Shown: positions 51,577 to 61,546 of the stretch, piece by piece | Position numbering within the stretch: the stretch's first letter is position 1 | Layout: each line of letters begins with the position of its first letter | From: Archivesica marissinica | Taxonomy: Eukaryota > Mollusca > Bivalvia > Venerida > Vesicomyidae | Length of the DNA stretch: 64,000 bases | Assembly (NCBI GenBank): GCA_014843695.1 | Contig: CM026397.1 | Coordinates: 48,132,105 to 48,196,104 of the forward strand | Direction: 5' to 3' | Program-made: the position numbers and the translations under genes | Notes under the pieces: generated by a model | What the model was told of the DNA's origin: nothing | Seen by the model: the letters and a program-made list of their open reading frames with translations, nothing else | Databases searched by the model: none

Positions 51577-51657
51577 CATCATCATGCTCATCATCATCAG
51601 TAATCATGACGTCGCCGCCATCATCATCATCAGCATCAGCAGCAACAACAACAACAA

Positions 51658-51698
<41 letters not shown>

Positions 51699-51752
51699 GC
51701 GGCGGCAGCAGCAGCAGCAGCAGGAACAACAGCAGCAGCAGCAACAACAGTA
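51577..51752. repeat. Compound triplet microsatellite (CAT)n, (CAA)n, (CAG)n
   Basis: TCATCATCATCAG, then CAACAACAACAACAACA, then about 14 CAG triplets interrupted by CGGCGGCGG. Gives open poly-Ala, poly-Ser and poly-Gln frames; no supporting gene structure. Confidence 0.96.
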
Positions 51753-52098
51753 GACAGTGTTGCGAAATGTACTTATTAATAACGATGCTTCATTTTTTGT
51801 TGTCTGGCGACTCTCTAGTATCATTGTTGGAAGAAGACCCCAGATACCCTTCCGACACGTAGTTCAGGCAAGCAATGGTACCCTTTGTAGAACCACAGAC
51901 CTACCGCAATCCAGCTGGATTAGCTTCATCACTTGAAAGAATTAGACACTCCGGCCAGTGGGATACGCATATACAGCAATGAGAAGTCAACGACTGTAAC
52001 AACTCGACCATGTCATTACAAACAGTCAATAGATCACAGAGACATAATATGATATTAGCTAATGTCGTAAACAGCCAGACAGATTATTTAGGATTAGC
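51753..52098. other. Unassigned DNA
   Basis: TTGGAAGAAGACCCCAGAT near 51827 is loosely like the GGAGGAAGACCC box of the 27-bp minisatellite; otherwise nothing. Confidence 0.35.
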
Positions 52099-52208
52099 TT
52101 CAAATAGATCTTATATCTCCTTCATGACGATGAATTCTATCAGGAATCATGCATCGAAAGCGATTCATATTAAAATCGAGCTAAAATCAATTTGAATAAA
52201 CTAAACTT
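52099..52208 (+). mobile_element. SINE C, 3' fragment, old
   Basis: ATATCTCCTTCATGACGATG, AATTCTATCAGGAATCATG, CGAAAGCGATTCATATTAAA, ATCGAGCTAAAATCAATTTG, TAAACTAAAC: the SINE C 3' third with a deletion of the GTTTCGCA part. Confidence 0.75.
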
Positions 52209-52513
52209 AATTAAACTAGGATTAACTGAAGACAGACTTTAAGGAGATAAACTATATAAGCTCTGCTTCCATTTTTTGATCCTTTCCTATTCTTTGATTG
52301 TGTGTACATGTATTGTTTTGTGAATGTATATAGTGGAATACATATGCTTAAACCAACTGAAGACACTCTAGTATGCATACACTAGACATTCAAGCAGCCA
52401 AACCACAACATCGGCAGGGATTCTTCAACGTATATGTCAAGCACTAGCTACCATTAGACTATGTCGAAAGAATAGACCAGCAATTAAATAGTAGCTGTTA
52501 TCTTTATATGCGA

Positions 52514-52857
52514 AGATTTACAAATTGTACAAGAACGATCCTTGTACGTTAGACTTTACAAATTGTACAAGAACGATCCTTGTACGTTAGACTTTACAAA
52601 TTGTACAAGAACGATCCTTGTACGTTAGACTTTACAAATTGTACAAGAACGATCCTTGTACGTTAGACTTTACAAATTGTACAAGAACGATCCTTGTACG
52701 TTAGACTTTACAAAGTGTACAAGAACGATCCTTGTACGTTAGACTTTACAAATTGTACAAGAACGATCCTTGTACGTTAGACTTTACAAATTGTACAAGA
52801 ACGATCCTTGTACGTTAGACTTTACAAATTGTACAAGAACGATCCTTGTACGTTAGA
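52514..52857. repeat. 38-bp satellite, 9 copies, each a hairpin
   Basis: Unit GACTTTACAAATTGTACAAG plus AACGATCCTTGTACGTTA, identical except for one base (AAGTGTAC). GTACAAG and CTTGTAC within each unit pair around AACGATC, so single-stranded array DNA or RNA would form a row of nine stem-loops. The array ends 11 bases before a MITE. Confidence 0.97.
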
Positions 52858-52868
52858 CAATACGTATA

Positions 52869-53048
52869 CAGGCAAGCCTGTCGTATAAGCAGCCAGCCAA
52901 TGGAATCACAGAAAGCGGCTGCTATGCACAGGTGGCTGCTTAATATAGGTCAAATGTATAATAAAGTAACATATTGGGAATCTGAAAACTGGCTGCTTAA
53001 TGAAGGTTGGCTGCTTAATAGAGGTGACCACTAACACAGGTTTGACAG
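52869..53048 (-). mobile_element. TA-flanked MITE (CAGTCAAACCTG ends), copy 2
   Basis: Left end CAGGCAAGCCTGTC (mutated) and right end CAGGTTTGACAG, with TA at 52867-52868 and 53049-53050. The interior matches 41346-41522 in reverse (CAGCCAGCCAATGG, CATATTGGGAATCTGAAAAC, TGGCTGCTTAAT boxes). 180 bp. Confidence 0.83.
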
Positions 53049-53050
53049 TA

Positions 53051-55677
53051 CTTTCAATAAAAGTAAATCAGGTTAAGCTAGTGTTGTTGTCAAATTGGTT
53101 TCGCTCTTTGCCAATATAGCTTCTTAGCTGGTTTATCGTTGCTAAATAAAATAAATTTAAATAAGCTAAACATAAACCCAATAATAATAAGAGGGTGCAT
53201 AACACAGTTAAATAACACTTCACAATTATATTCAATATGCACATAATACAATTGGACGTCAACGTTTGAGTTACTCTACCTGGCCCACAACATCACCCAC
53301 CTGTATATGTAGACGGTTAGTGAAGTAATTTGATTAAACATTGCACAACTTCCCATCTGTAGGTCATAAATAGATGCATTCAACTAAGCGAAAACATTTC
53401 AGCTAAGACAGTCACTGTAGTTTGAATGAACATCTGTAAACCTCTCGAGTTATGGAAACATTTTAGTAAATCGACTAGTACGAACTGTGTAGAATATGAT
53501 TGAGCAATATTTCCTCTGGTGATTTCTTCAAACAATTTGCTACTATTTTCGACGATGTAAAACAATATACTGAATCTGAAAAGTTTAATGAAACGTATGA
53601 TTTCAAAGAATTAAATAGCATGTTCAATGATTTAGTTCTACATATATATTACTTAACCTGAGGTTAGCTGATTGTAACAAAATGACAGTACGATTATTTG
53701 AGTACACCGGTACGGGCCGCTTCATGAATATAGTTGTTTGCTGCTGTCAGTAAATCGTAGAGGTTTAATGTTAAGAAATGGTAAATTGATATTATTTTAT
53801 GAGTTAACAGGTAGAGATGTTCAGTGGGGTTTTATCACGTAGATCAGGTATGCCGGATTGTGTTTACCCGTGTTAAGACAGAGTACCGATAGATAAGTTA
53901 AATCGTCGCAGATAATACACAGTTTAACGTTTAACGTATACTGAGGTAGAATTTATCGAAAGGCCTCTAGGTAGAGATCAGGTTGTGGTGTGTAGTCATA
54001 AGCGGGCACGCGCTGCACGGATTACTTCACGTTAGATAGAGTAGTACAGTATGTAAAGGGATCGGCCCACCTATATATATAGCCTAGCGTGGCCTGTACG
54101 GGTGTCAAGCCATTTGGAAATTCACTGTGTGAAGGAGAGGTTTAGCGACCAATGCACGCGGTAGACTGGGTACGTTCTGTTTTGTTTTATTATCTGTAAC
54201 GTCTTGTGGAGTAAGCGTTGATGATATTTATACGGGTTAAATTGTTTTATGAACCTGTTAAAAGCAATTTATTTGGCTTCGGTTCATGATGGAATCGTTT
54301 TAATAGTTAGTCTTTAGCTACATGTCGTCTGGGGCGGACGGTGTTATCGCAATGGGGATAGTCCTAAGCCGTGCTATCGCCAAGACCATTGAATTGTAGC
54401 TATATTTTGAAAGGGTCGGGACCGAACCAGTGTCGTTATTGGGTGCAGCGGATACACTGCATGGATAATATGAATATCTTGTATGTACCATATGCAATAT
54501 AGAATCTATGCACGGGAGAGGCATAGGCGTAGCGAGTGACCGTTACCGGTGGATAACAGTTTACCTACATTGAGTATAGTGACCGTTACCGTGGGGTAAC
54601 CATTTATATACCTCGAGCGTATTATGTATAACACTTGTGTGATGGGGATGTATGCATTGATCATCGAGCTACCGTATAGAGGGGTGAACGGTTATCTAGG
54701 TTAAAGGTAGCCCGCTTGAATAATACTAACGATTAGTGTATTAGTATTGTATAATGTACCGGTGATTGCGTGATTGATATCTAATGTGTAAAGCTATATA
54801 TTGTCTAGCCGAGACTTGATTAGGGCGTTAAGTTGTATCATGATTGTACAACAAAGCTTATACTTGTAGCCGCATCACGGCGTAAGACGAGGGTGACGGG
54901 GTATAGCCAGACGGGATTGAGGCACCGAAGGTAGTCAGAGGTGGTCGAGACGGTCGGTGGGTAATGGCACAGCATAGGCGTGACTGTTACTACACGTGAT
55001 TTAAATCAACCAGGCCGGGCTCATCATGTGAAGGGGCGTAGACTCCTTCAAAGACTTCGCCACAGGGCAGTCAGTACCAACCTCGGGAGTTCCAGACGTT
55101 ATAAGTATTGTGCAGGAGTTATGGGTTTATGAATCGGTTTAAATTAGCACTTGAGTGTAGTTTTCCAGTACCGGGTTCTTAGTAACCACTAGTAATTAAA
55201 AGCAGCACTGAGTGTCGTTTTACAGTGCCTAGTTAAGAACTTATAGTGAAGCATAGTGTCTTCACTGAGTGTAATAACAGTGCCATGTTCCAGTTAAATT
55301 AATAACTGTTGTATAAGTCAACTCGGTTCGTCAGTTGAACGGCGCATAGCCACCGGACAGAACTATTAGGGTTAGACGGTATGGTTACCGGTTTAGTTAA
55401 ATTTGACTAGTATGATCTTCATCATGTATATATATAAATGTTTTTATGCACTTAGTAAAGTGAGATTGAGTGACCACGGTGTTTAGTTTCTCTACTCCAG
55501 ACCCCTGTGACCTTTATTAGACAATCCAGTCATTCTGTGACACTGATGCTATCAAATCTCTGAAGCGATATAAATGTCTGATGACAATTTTGATAACTAA
55601 TATTTCCTAGAAACCGGTGATATTTTATGTAAATTTAAATGTTTCGTAATTCTCATAAAGCTGGATAATTGTTTTAT
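53051..55677. other. Unassigned 2.6-kb stretch
   Basis: The longest part of the window in which I recognise no repeat family and no coding sequence; the frames are short and random-looking. Weak internal repetition at 54540-54600 (GTGACCGTTACCG twice) and 55155-55280 (CACTGAGTGT with ACAGTGCC, three times). It could be regulatory, an LTR remnant, or an old decayed element. Confidence 0.35.
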
Positions 55678-55765
55678 TAAAATATATAAAACGATTGTAC
55701 CTATATATATAAAACGATTGTACCTATATATATATATAAATATATAAATATATTATATATAAAAC
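55678..55765. repeat. AT-rich low-complexity with duplicated box
   Basis: ATATATAAAACGATTGTACC occurs twice and TATATAAAACG a third time, separated by TA runs. Confidence 0.8.
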
Positions 55766-56107
55766 GGTGACCTAGATCAAACATTATCGAGGTATTGCAT
55801 TATTTAGTCACATTGATAAATGTACATGCATATTAAACAGTCGAATTACTGGGAAAACAATACTAAACTCTGATGCAAAGTTCGGATTTCGTAAGCGGCG
55901 TTTTGCATTCTTAAACTGAACATGTACTATGCAACAACAATGTACTATACTCTACCTATATATGGAACTTTGCTGTAACAGTATATACCGCAATGCAGCT
56001 ATAATTGTTATATTAAAGCGACACTACATTAGTGAGATAAAGCAAATTTCGACAGAATCTAATAAGTTAATATGTGGTAATTCATTTTTGTTACAAATAT
56101 TTGCCGC

Positions 56108-58908
56108 ATTACAATACAGTACACTACAATATACTAGAGGACATAGAACATAAATACATCAATACATCATATCGCATTACAATACAGTACACTACAATAT
56201 ACTAGAGGACATAGAACATAAATACATCAATACATCACATCGCATTACAATACAGTACACTACAATATACTAGAGGGCGTAGAACATAAATACATCAATA
56301 CATCGCATCGCATTACAATACAATACACTACAATATACTAGAGGATGTAGAACATAAATACATCAATACATAGCATCGCATTACAATACAAGACACTACA
56401 ATATACTAGAGGATATAGAACATAAATACATCAATACATCACATCACATTACAATACAATACACTACAATATACTAGAGGACATAGAACATAAATACATC
56501 AATACATAGCATTACATTACAATACAATAGAGTACAATATACTAGAGGATATAGAACATAAATACATCAGTACATCACATCACATTACAATACACTACAC
56601 TACAATATACTAGAGGACATAGAACATAAATACATCGCATTACAATACAATACAATATACTAGAGAACATAGAACATAAATACATCGATACATCGCATCG
56701 CATTACAATACAGTACACTACAATATACTAGAGGACGTAGAACATAAATATATCAATACATCACATCACATTACAATACAATACAATACAATATACTAGA
56801 GGACGTAGAACATAAATACATCAACACATCACATCGCATTACAATACAATACACTACAATATACTAGAGGACATATAACATAAATACATCAATACAGCAC
56901 ATCGCATTACAATACAATACACTACAATATACTAGAGGGCATATAACATAACTACATCAATACATCGCATTACAATACAATACACTACGCTATACTAGAG
57001 GACATATAACATAACTACATCAATACATCGCATTACAATACAATACAATATACTAGAGGACGTAGAACATAAATACATCAATACATCGCATCGCATTACA
57101 ATACAATACAATACACTACAATATACTAGAGAACATAGAACATAAATACATCAATACATCGCATCGCATTACAATACAATACACTACAATATACTAGAGG
57201 ACGTAGAACATAAATACATCAATACATCGCATCGCATTACAATACACTACACTACAATATACTAGAGGATGTAGAACATAAATACATCAATACATCGCAT
57301 CGCATTACAATACAATACACTACAATATACTAGAGGATGTAAAACATAAATACATCAATACATAGCATCGCATTACAATACAAGACACTACAATATACTA
57401 GAGGATATAGAACATAAATACATCAATACATCACATCACATTACAATACAATACACTACAATATACTAGAGGACATAGAACATAAATACATCGCATTACA
57501 ATACAATACAATATACTAGAGGAAATAGTACATAAATACATCAATACATCACATCGCATTACATTACAATACAATACAATATACTAGAGGACGTAGAACA
57601 TAAATACATCAATACATCACATCGCATTACATTACAATACACTACAATATACTAGAGGACGTAGAACATAAATTCATCAATACATCACATCCCATTACAA
57701 TACAATACAATACAATATACTAGAGGACGTAGAACATAAATACATCAATACATCACATCACATTACAATACAATACAATACAATATACTAGAGGACATAG
57801 AACATAAATACATCAATACACCACATCGCATTACAATACATTACAATATACTAGAGGACATAGAACATAAATACATCAATACATCACATCGCATTACAAT
57901 ACAATACACTACAATACACTACAATATACTAGAGGAAATAGTACATAAATACATCAATACATCACATCGCATTACAATACAATACAATATACTAGAGGAC
58001 ATAGAACATAAATACATCAATACATCGCATCGCAATACAATACAATACAATACAATATACTAGAGGACATACATAAATACATCAATACGTCACATCGCAT
58101 TACAATACACTACACTACAATATACTAGAGGACATAGAACATAAATACATCAATACATCACATCGCATTACAATACACTACACTACAATATACTAGAGGA
58201 CATAGAACATAAATACATCAATACATCGCATCGCATTACAATACAATACACTACAATATACTAGAGGACATAGAACATAAATACATCAATACATCACATC
58301 GCATTACAATATAATACAATATACTAGAGGACATAGAACATAAATACATCAATACACCACATAGCATTACAAAACAATACACTACAATATACTAGAGGAC
58401 ATAGAACATAAATACATCAATACATCACATAGCATTACAATACAATACACTACAATATACTAGAGGACATAGAACATAAATACATCAACACATCACATCG
58501 CATTACAATACAATACACTACAATATACTAGAGGACATATAACATAAATACATCAATACAGCACATCGCATTACAATACAATACACTACAATATACTAGA
58601 GGGCATATACCATAACTACATCAATACATCGCATTACAATACAATACACTACGCTATACTAGAGGACATATAACATAACTACATCAATACATCGCATTGC
58701 AATACAATACACTACAATATACTAGAGGACATAGAACATAAATACATCAATACATCACATAGCATTACAATACACTACACTACAATATACTAGAGGACAT
58801 AGAACATAAATACATCAATACATCACATCGCATTACAATACAATACACTACAATATACTAGAGGACATAGAACATACATACATTAATACAGCACATAGCA
58901 TTACAATA
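56108..58908. repeat. Satellite of about 60-75 bp units, 2.8 kb, about 42 copies
   Basis: Unit ATACTAGAGGACATAGAACA, TAAATACATCAATACATCAC, ATCGCATTACAATACAATAC, ACTACAAT. The length varies by gain or loss of CAATA/CACTA pentamers and of the ATCAATACATC box. It shares TACTAGAGGACATAGAA with the A and B units of the compound satellite. Block duplications are visible, e.g. the order of variants at 56810-57010 recurs at 58480-58690. Confidence 0.96.
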
Positions 58909-58913
58909 CACTA

Positions 58914-60300
58914 CACCGCCCCAGCGGCTGGGGGCAAAAGAAATTCACTGCTGCCTGGCTGGTGTGCAGGTTGGGTAAAACTCCCACGAAACCAGCCGAC
59001 CGCGTTCCACCAAAAACATATTCTAAAATTTAAATTCAAATACATATCCTAAAACTAAATAAAGTCTTGAAAAATAAATATACCACAGAACTGAAATGTA
59101 AAACGCGTTAGAAAATATAAAAATATAACCATTAAAACTGAGAAATTAAATACAAAAAAAAAACTTTCTAAGTTATTAAACTTATGTTTAAAATATCGTA
59201 ATACTATACTGTTAGGATTTCAAACACACGAACAATAAAATTAAACAAAAACAAATGAACAAAACAAACGAACAAAACAAACTAGGTTTAACAAAAATAT
59301 AAATAAATGATTTTAAATAAATTAAATCTCTTTAGGTAAATATTTTTCCCTTCCCAAACCCTGCATGTATGTCTTTTCTCTCTATCCTTGCTATATCATA
59401 TATTAACAATGCTCATTTGTTTACCATTTGTGCCTGTGGGTAGCGCACGGGACGAAGATTGTAACATTCATCTGTATTTAATACCATTTGTGTTGTGTAC
59501 GTTTCACATTTTCTATTCTCGTATCACTATGCACAATTTATACAAAATTGGGAACAAATTTTATCCCACTGTTTGATTATTTGAAATATTTTTCACACGG
59601 AATATCCACGTAACATCTTACAAATAGTTCAGTACTCCAATGTATCATCTAACCGTACTCCAATGTATCATCTAACTAGTAGTATGTTTAGGCCTTCACC
59701 TAGCTTACGAAACATTTTGAAACAAATCGATTAACCCCTTGTCTGTAGGGATACAATATATAGATCATTTTACGTCTGTGATGGTTGGGGTGAAATCCCC
59801 TGATAAAACAGACGCCACCAGTTTGCCGTAGGTGGCGACCCGTAAACCGGAAATAGGGATTCTGGTAGTTGAGGGGGCTCAGGGATCTCCAGCTCCTAAC
59901 ACACTACTTCGACCCTGGCTTCGGATAGACGTGGCGTCTGGGTTGGGCCCGGGCCTAGACAATCGGCTTGTCGTGCCTTGCTCTGGAATCGAAAAACTTA
60001 TCTGCCTATCTTTCTTACTATATATGTATCGTCAGATACAAACCGTGTGTTGACTACCTTTTTTCCTTTCTTAAAGTAGATTCTTATGAGCGGCGGCTTA
60101 ACGGGTTAATCGATGGATAAATAGGGGATCTGTGTGACTGTCCAGTTACTGGCAGGATCACAGTTTCCTCTACTATCAGTAGAGTATGACAGAAGAGTAG
60201 CATTAACGCTAGAGGTAGGAATACCACCTCTAAACTGCGTTCCCTGGTAGGACTCCGAGGCGGGTGGTGCCCTATTCTGTTGAACATCAAAACAATAACC
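58914..60300 (+). promoter_or_regulatory. Probable LINE 5' UTR / internal promoter region
   Basis: Assigned by position only: between the end of the satellite and the ORF1 start. LINEs of this class carry an internal promoter near their 5' end. No core motif could be identified with certainty. Small frames at 59388-59576 and 59832-60053 have no recognisable motif. Confidence 0.4.
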
Positions 60301-61506
60301 ATGGCTTCCCAAAATTCCCTAAAACGACCACGACCATCAGACGATTCAGAAATACCACTTAAAGCGTATCCAAAATTCTTCATTATTGAATCAGAAATGC
60401 ATGAAAAAAAAATTGGCTCACTATCTCCATTTGTTATCGAAAAATCATTGGAAAGTTTAATTGGATCACCAAAATCTGTAAAAAAAATAAGAAACCAAAC
60501 GTTACTTGTTGAAACTAAATCCAGATCACAAACTGAAAATATTTTAAAAATAAAACAAATATACGACATTGATGTTACTATAACGGAACACAGATCTCTA
60601 AACAGTTCCAAAGGTATAATCAAAGATCACATTTTAAAAGGAGTCTCGAACGAAGATATTGTTAAAAATTTAACTCCACAAGGCGTCACTCGAGCTAAAA
60701 GATTCATGTACAAAAAAGACGGCCAATTTTTTGAAACTAATACAATTTTATTAACCTTCAACAACACAGTTATTCCACCAAATCTGAAAATCTTTTATAG
60801 AATTATAAATGTCGAATTATATATACCAAATCCACTTCGATGTTTCAACTGCCAAAAATTTGGACACCATGAAGACAACTGTAAAATTACAAAATACTCC
60901 ATTTGTGAAAATTGTGGTATGGGTGAAAACGATCACCTTACCGCAAATTGCCCCAATCAATCAAAATGCGTAAACTGTAAAAAAGATCACATCTCAAAAT
61001 CAAACAAATGCGAAACTTGGATAAAAGAAAAAGAAATCATGAAAATAAAGTGCTCACAAAATATCTCTTACTTCGAAGCAAGGAAAATTCAGGAAAATAA
61101 ACCAGATATATCATACTCTAAAATAGTTAAATCAGCAATAAATAAGCCAATAATGAAAAATGCATACACTCAAACTGAAATTATTACTGAAATTATTACC
61201 GAAAAATCCGAAGCCAAAAACAGTTCCAATGACAAAACAAAAACTCACTTATCTTCTCAATCCTCATCCCAATCAACATCTCGTAAATCCCGATCAACAT
61301 CTGTTATTAAATCAAACTCATCGCAGAGTAAAACGAACCAACAAAAAAAACCAAATAAACCAAATGGACCTAGCAACCTGAAACAAAACTCAGATAGACC
61401 ACCGAAGGGATCAGTGGATCCAATAAAACAATCGAATAAATTCTCTTCATTAGAACATGAAGACATGGAGCTGGTACCAGATCCACCTCCAAACACTAAA
61501 ATGTAA
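60301..61506 (+). CDS. LINE ORF1, gag-like protein with three zinc knuckles
   Basis: I choose the ATG at 60301 (ACCATGG, a strong initiation context) over the upstream in-frame ATG at 60280; this gives 401 residues. The protein would bind element RNA and act as a nucleic-acid chaperone. Counted from the upstream ATG, the cysteines and histidines are C188-C191-H196-C201 (CFNCQKFGHHEDNC), C209-C212-H219-C224 and C230-C233-H237-C244. They are followed by WIKEKEIMKIKCSQNISYFE, an arrangement typical of ORF1 proteins of the Jockey and I groups. The N-terminal half has no sequence motif I recognise. The C-terminal tail (about 300-400) is rich in S, N, K and Q and probably disordered. The frame is intact. 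ORF2 starts 40 bases after the stop, so reinitiation or a dicistronic mode is likely. Confidence 0.9.
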   Translation: MASQNSLKRPRPSDDSEIPLKAYPKFFIIESEMHEKKIGSLSPFVIEKSLESLIGSPKSVKKIRNQTLLVETKSRSQTENILKIKQIYDIDVTITEHRSLNSSKGIIKDHILKGVSNEDIVKNLTPQGVTRAKRFMYKKDGQFFETNTILLTFNNTVIPPNLKIFYRIINVELYIPNPLRCFNCQKFGHHEDNCKITKYSICENCGMGENDHLTANCPNQSKCVNCKKDHISKSNKCETWIKEKEIMKIKCSQNISYFEARKIQENKPDISYSKIVKSAINKPIMKNAYTQTEIITEIITEKSEAKNSSNDKTKTHLSSQSSSQSTSRKSRSTSVIKSNSSQSKTNQQKKPNKPNGPSNLKQNSDRPPKGSVDPIKQSNKFSSLEHEDMELVPDPPPNTKM

Positions 61507-61546
61507 TCTTTTTATGTACCATTTTTTAATCTTCTCTCCGTAAATA

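Noticed and set aside
51528..51862. Poly-Ala/Ser/Gln frames as part of a transcription factor gene
   Set aside because: Only a triplet microsatellite is present; no flanking domain or splice structure could be recognised.
53051..55677. Solo LTR or pseudogene in the unassigned stretch
   Set aside because: I could not find matched ends, a target duplication or any coding similarity, so no call is made.
60084..60623. Minus-strand 179-codon frame
   Set aside because: Shadow of LINE ORF1 and its 5' UTR.
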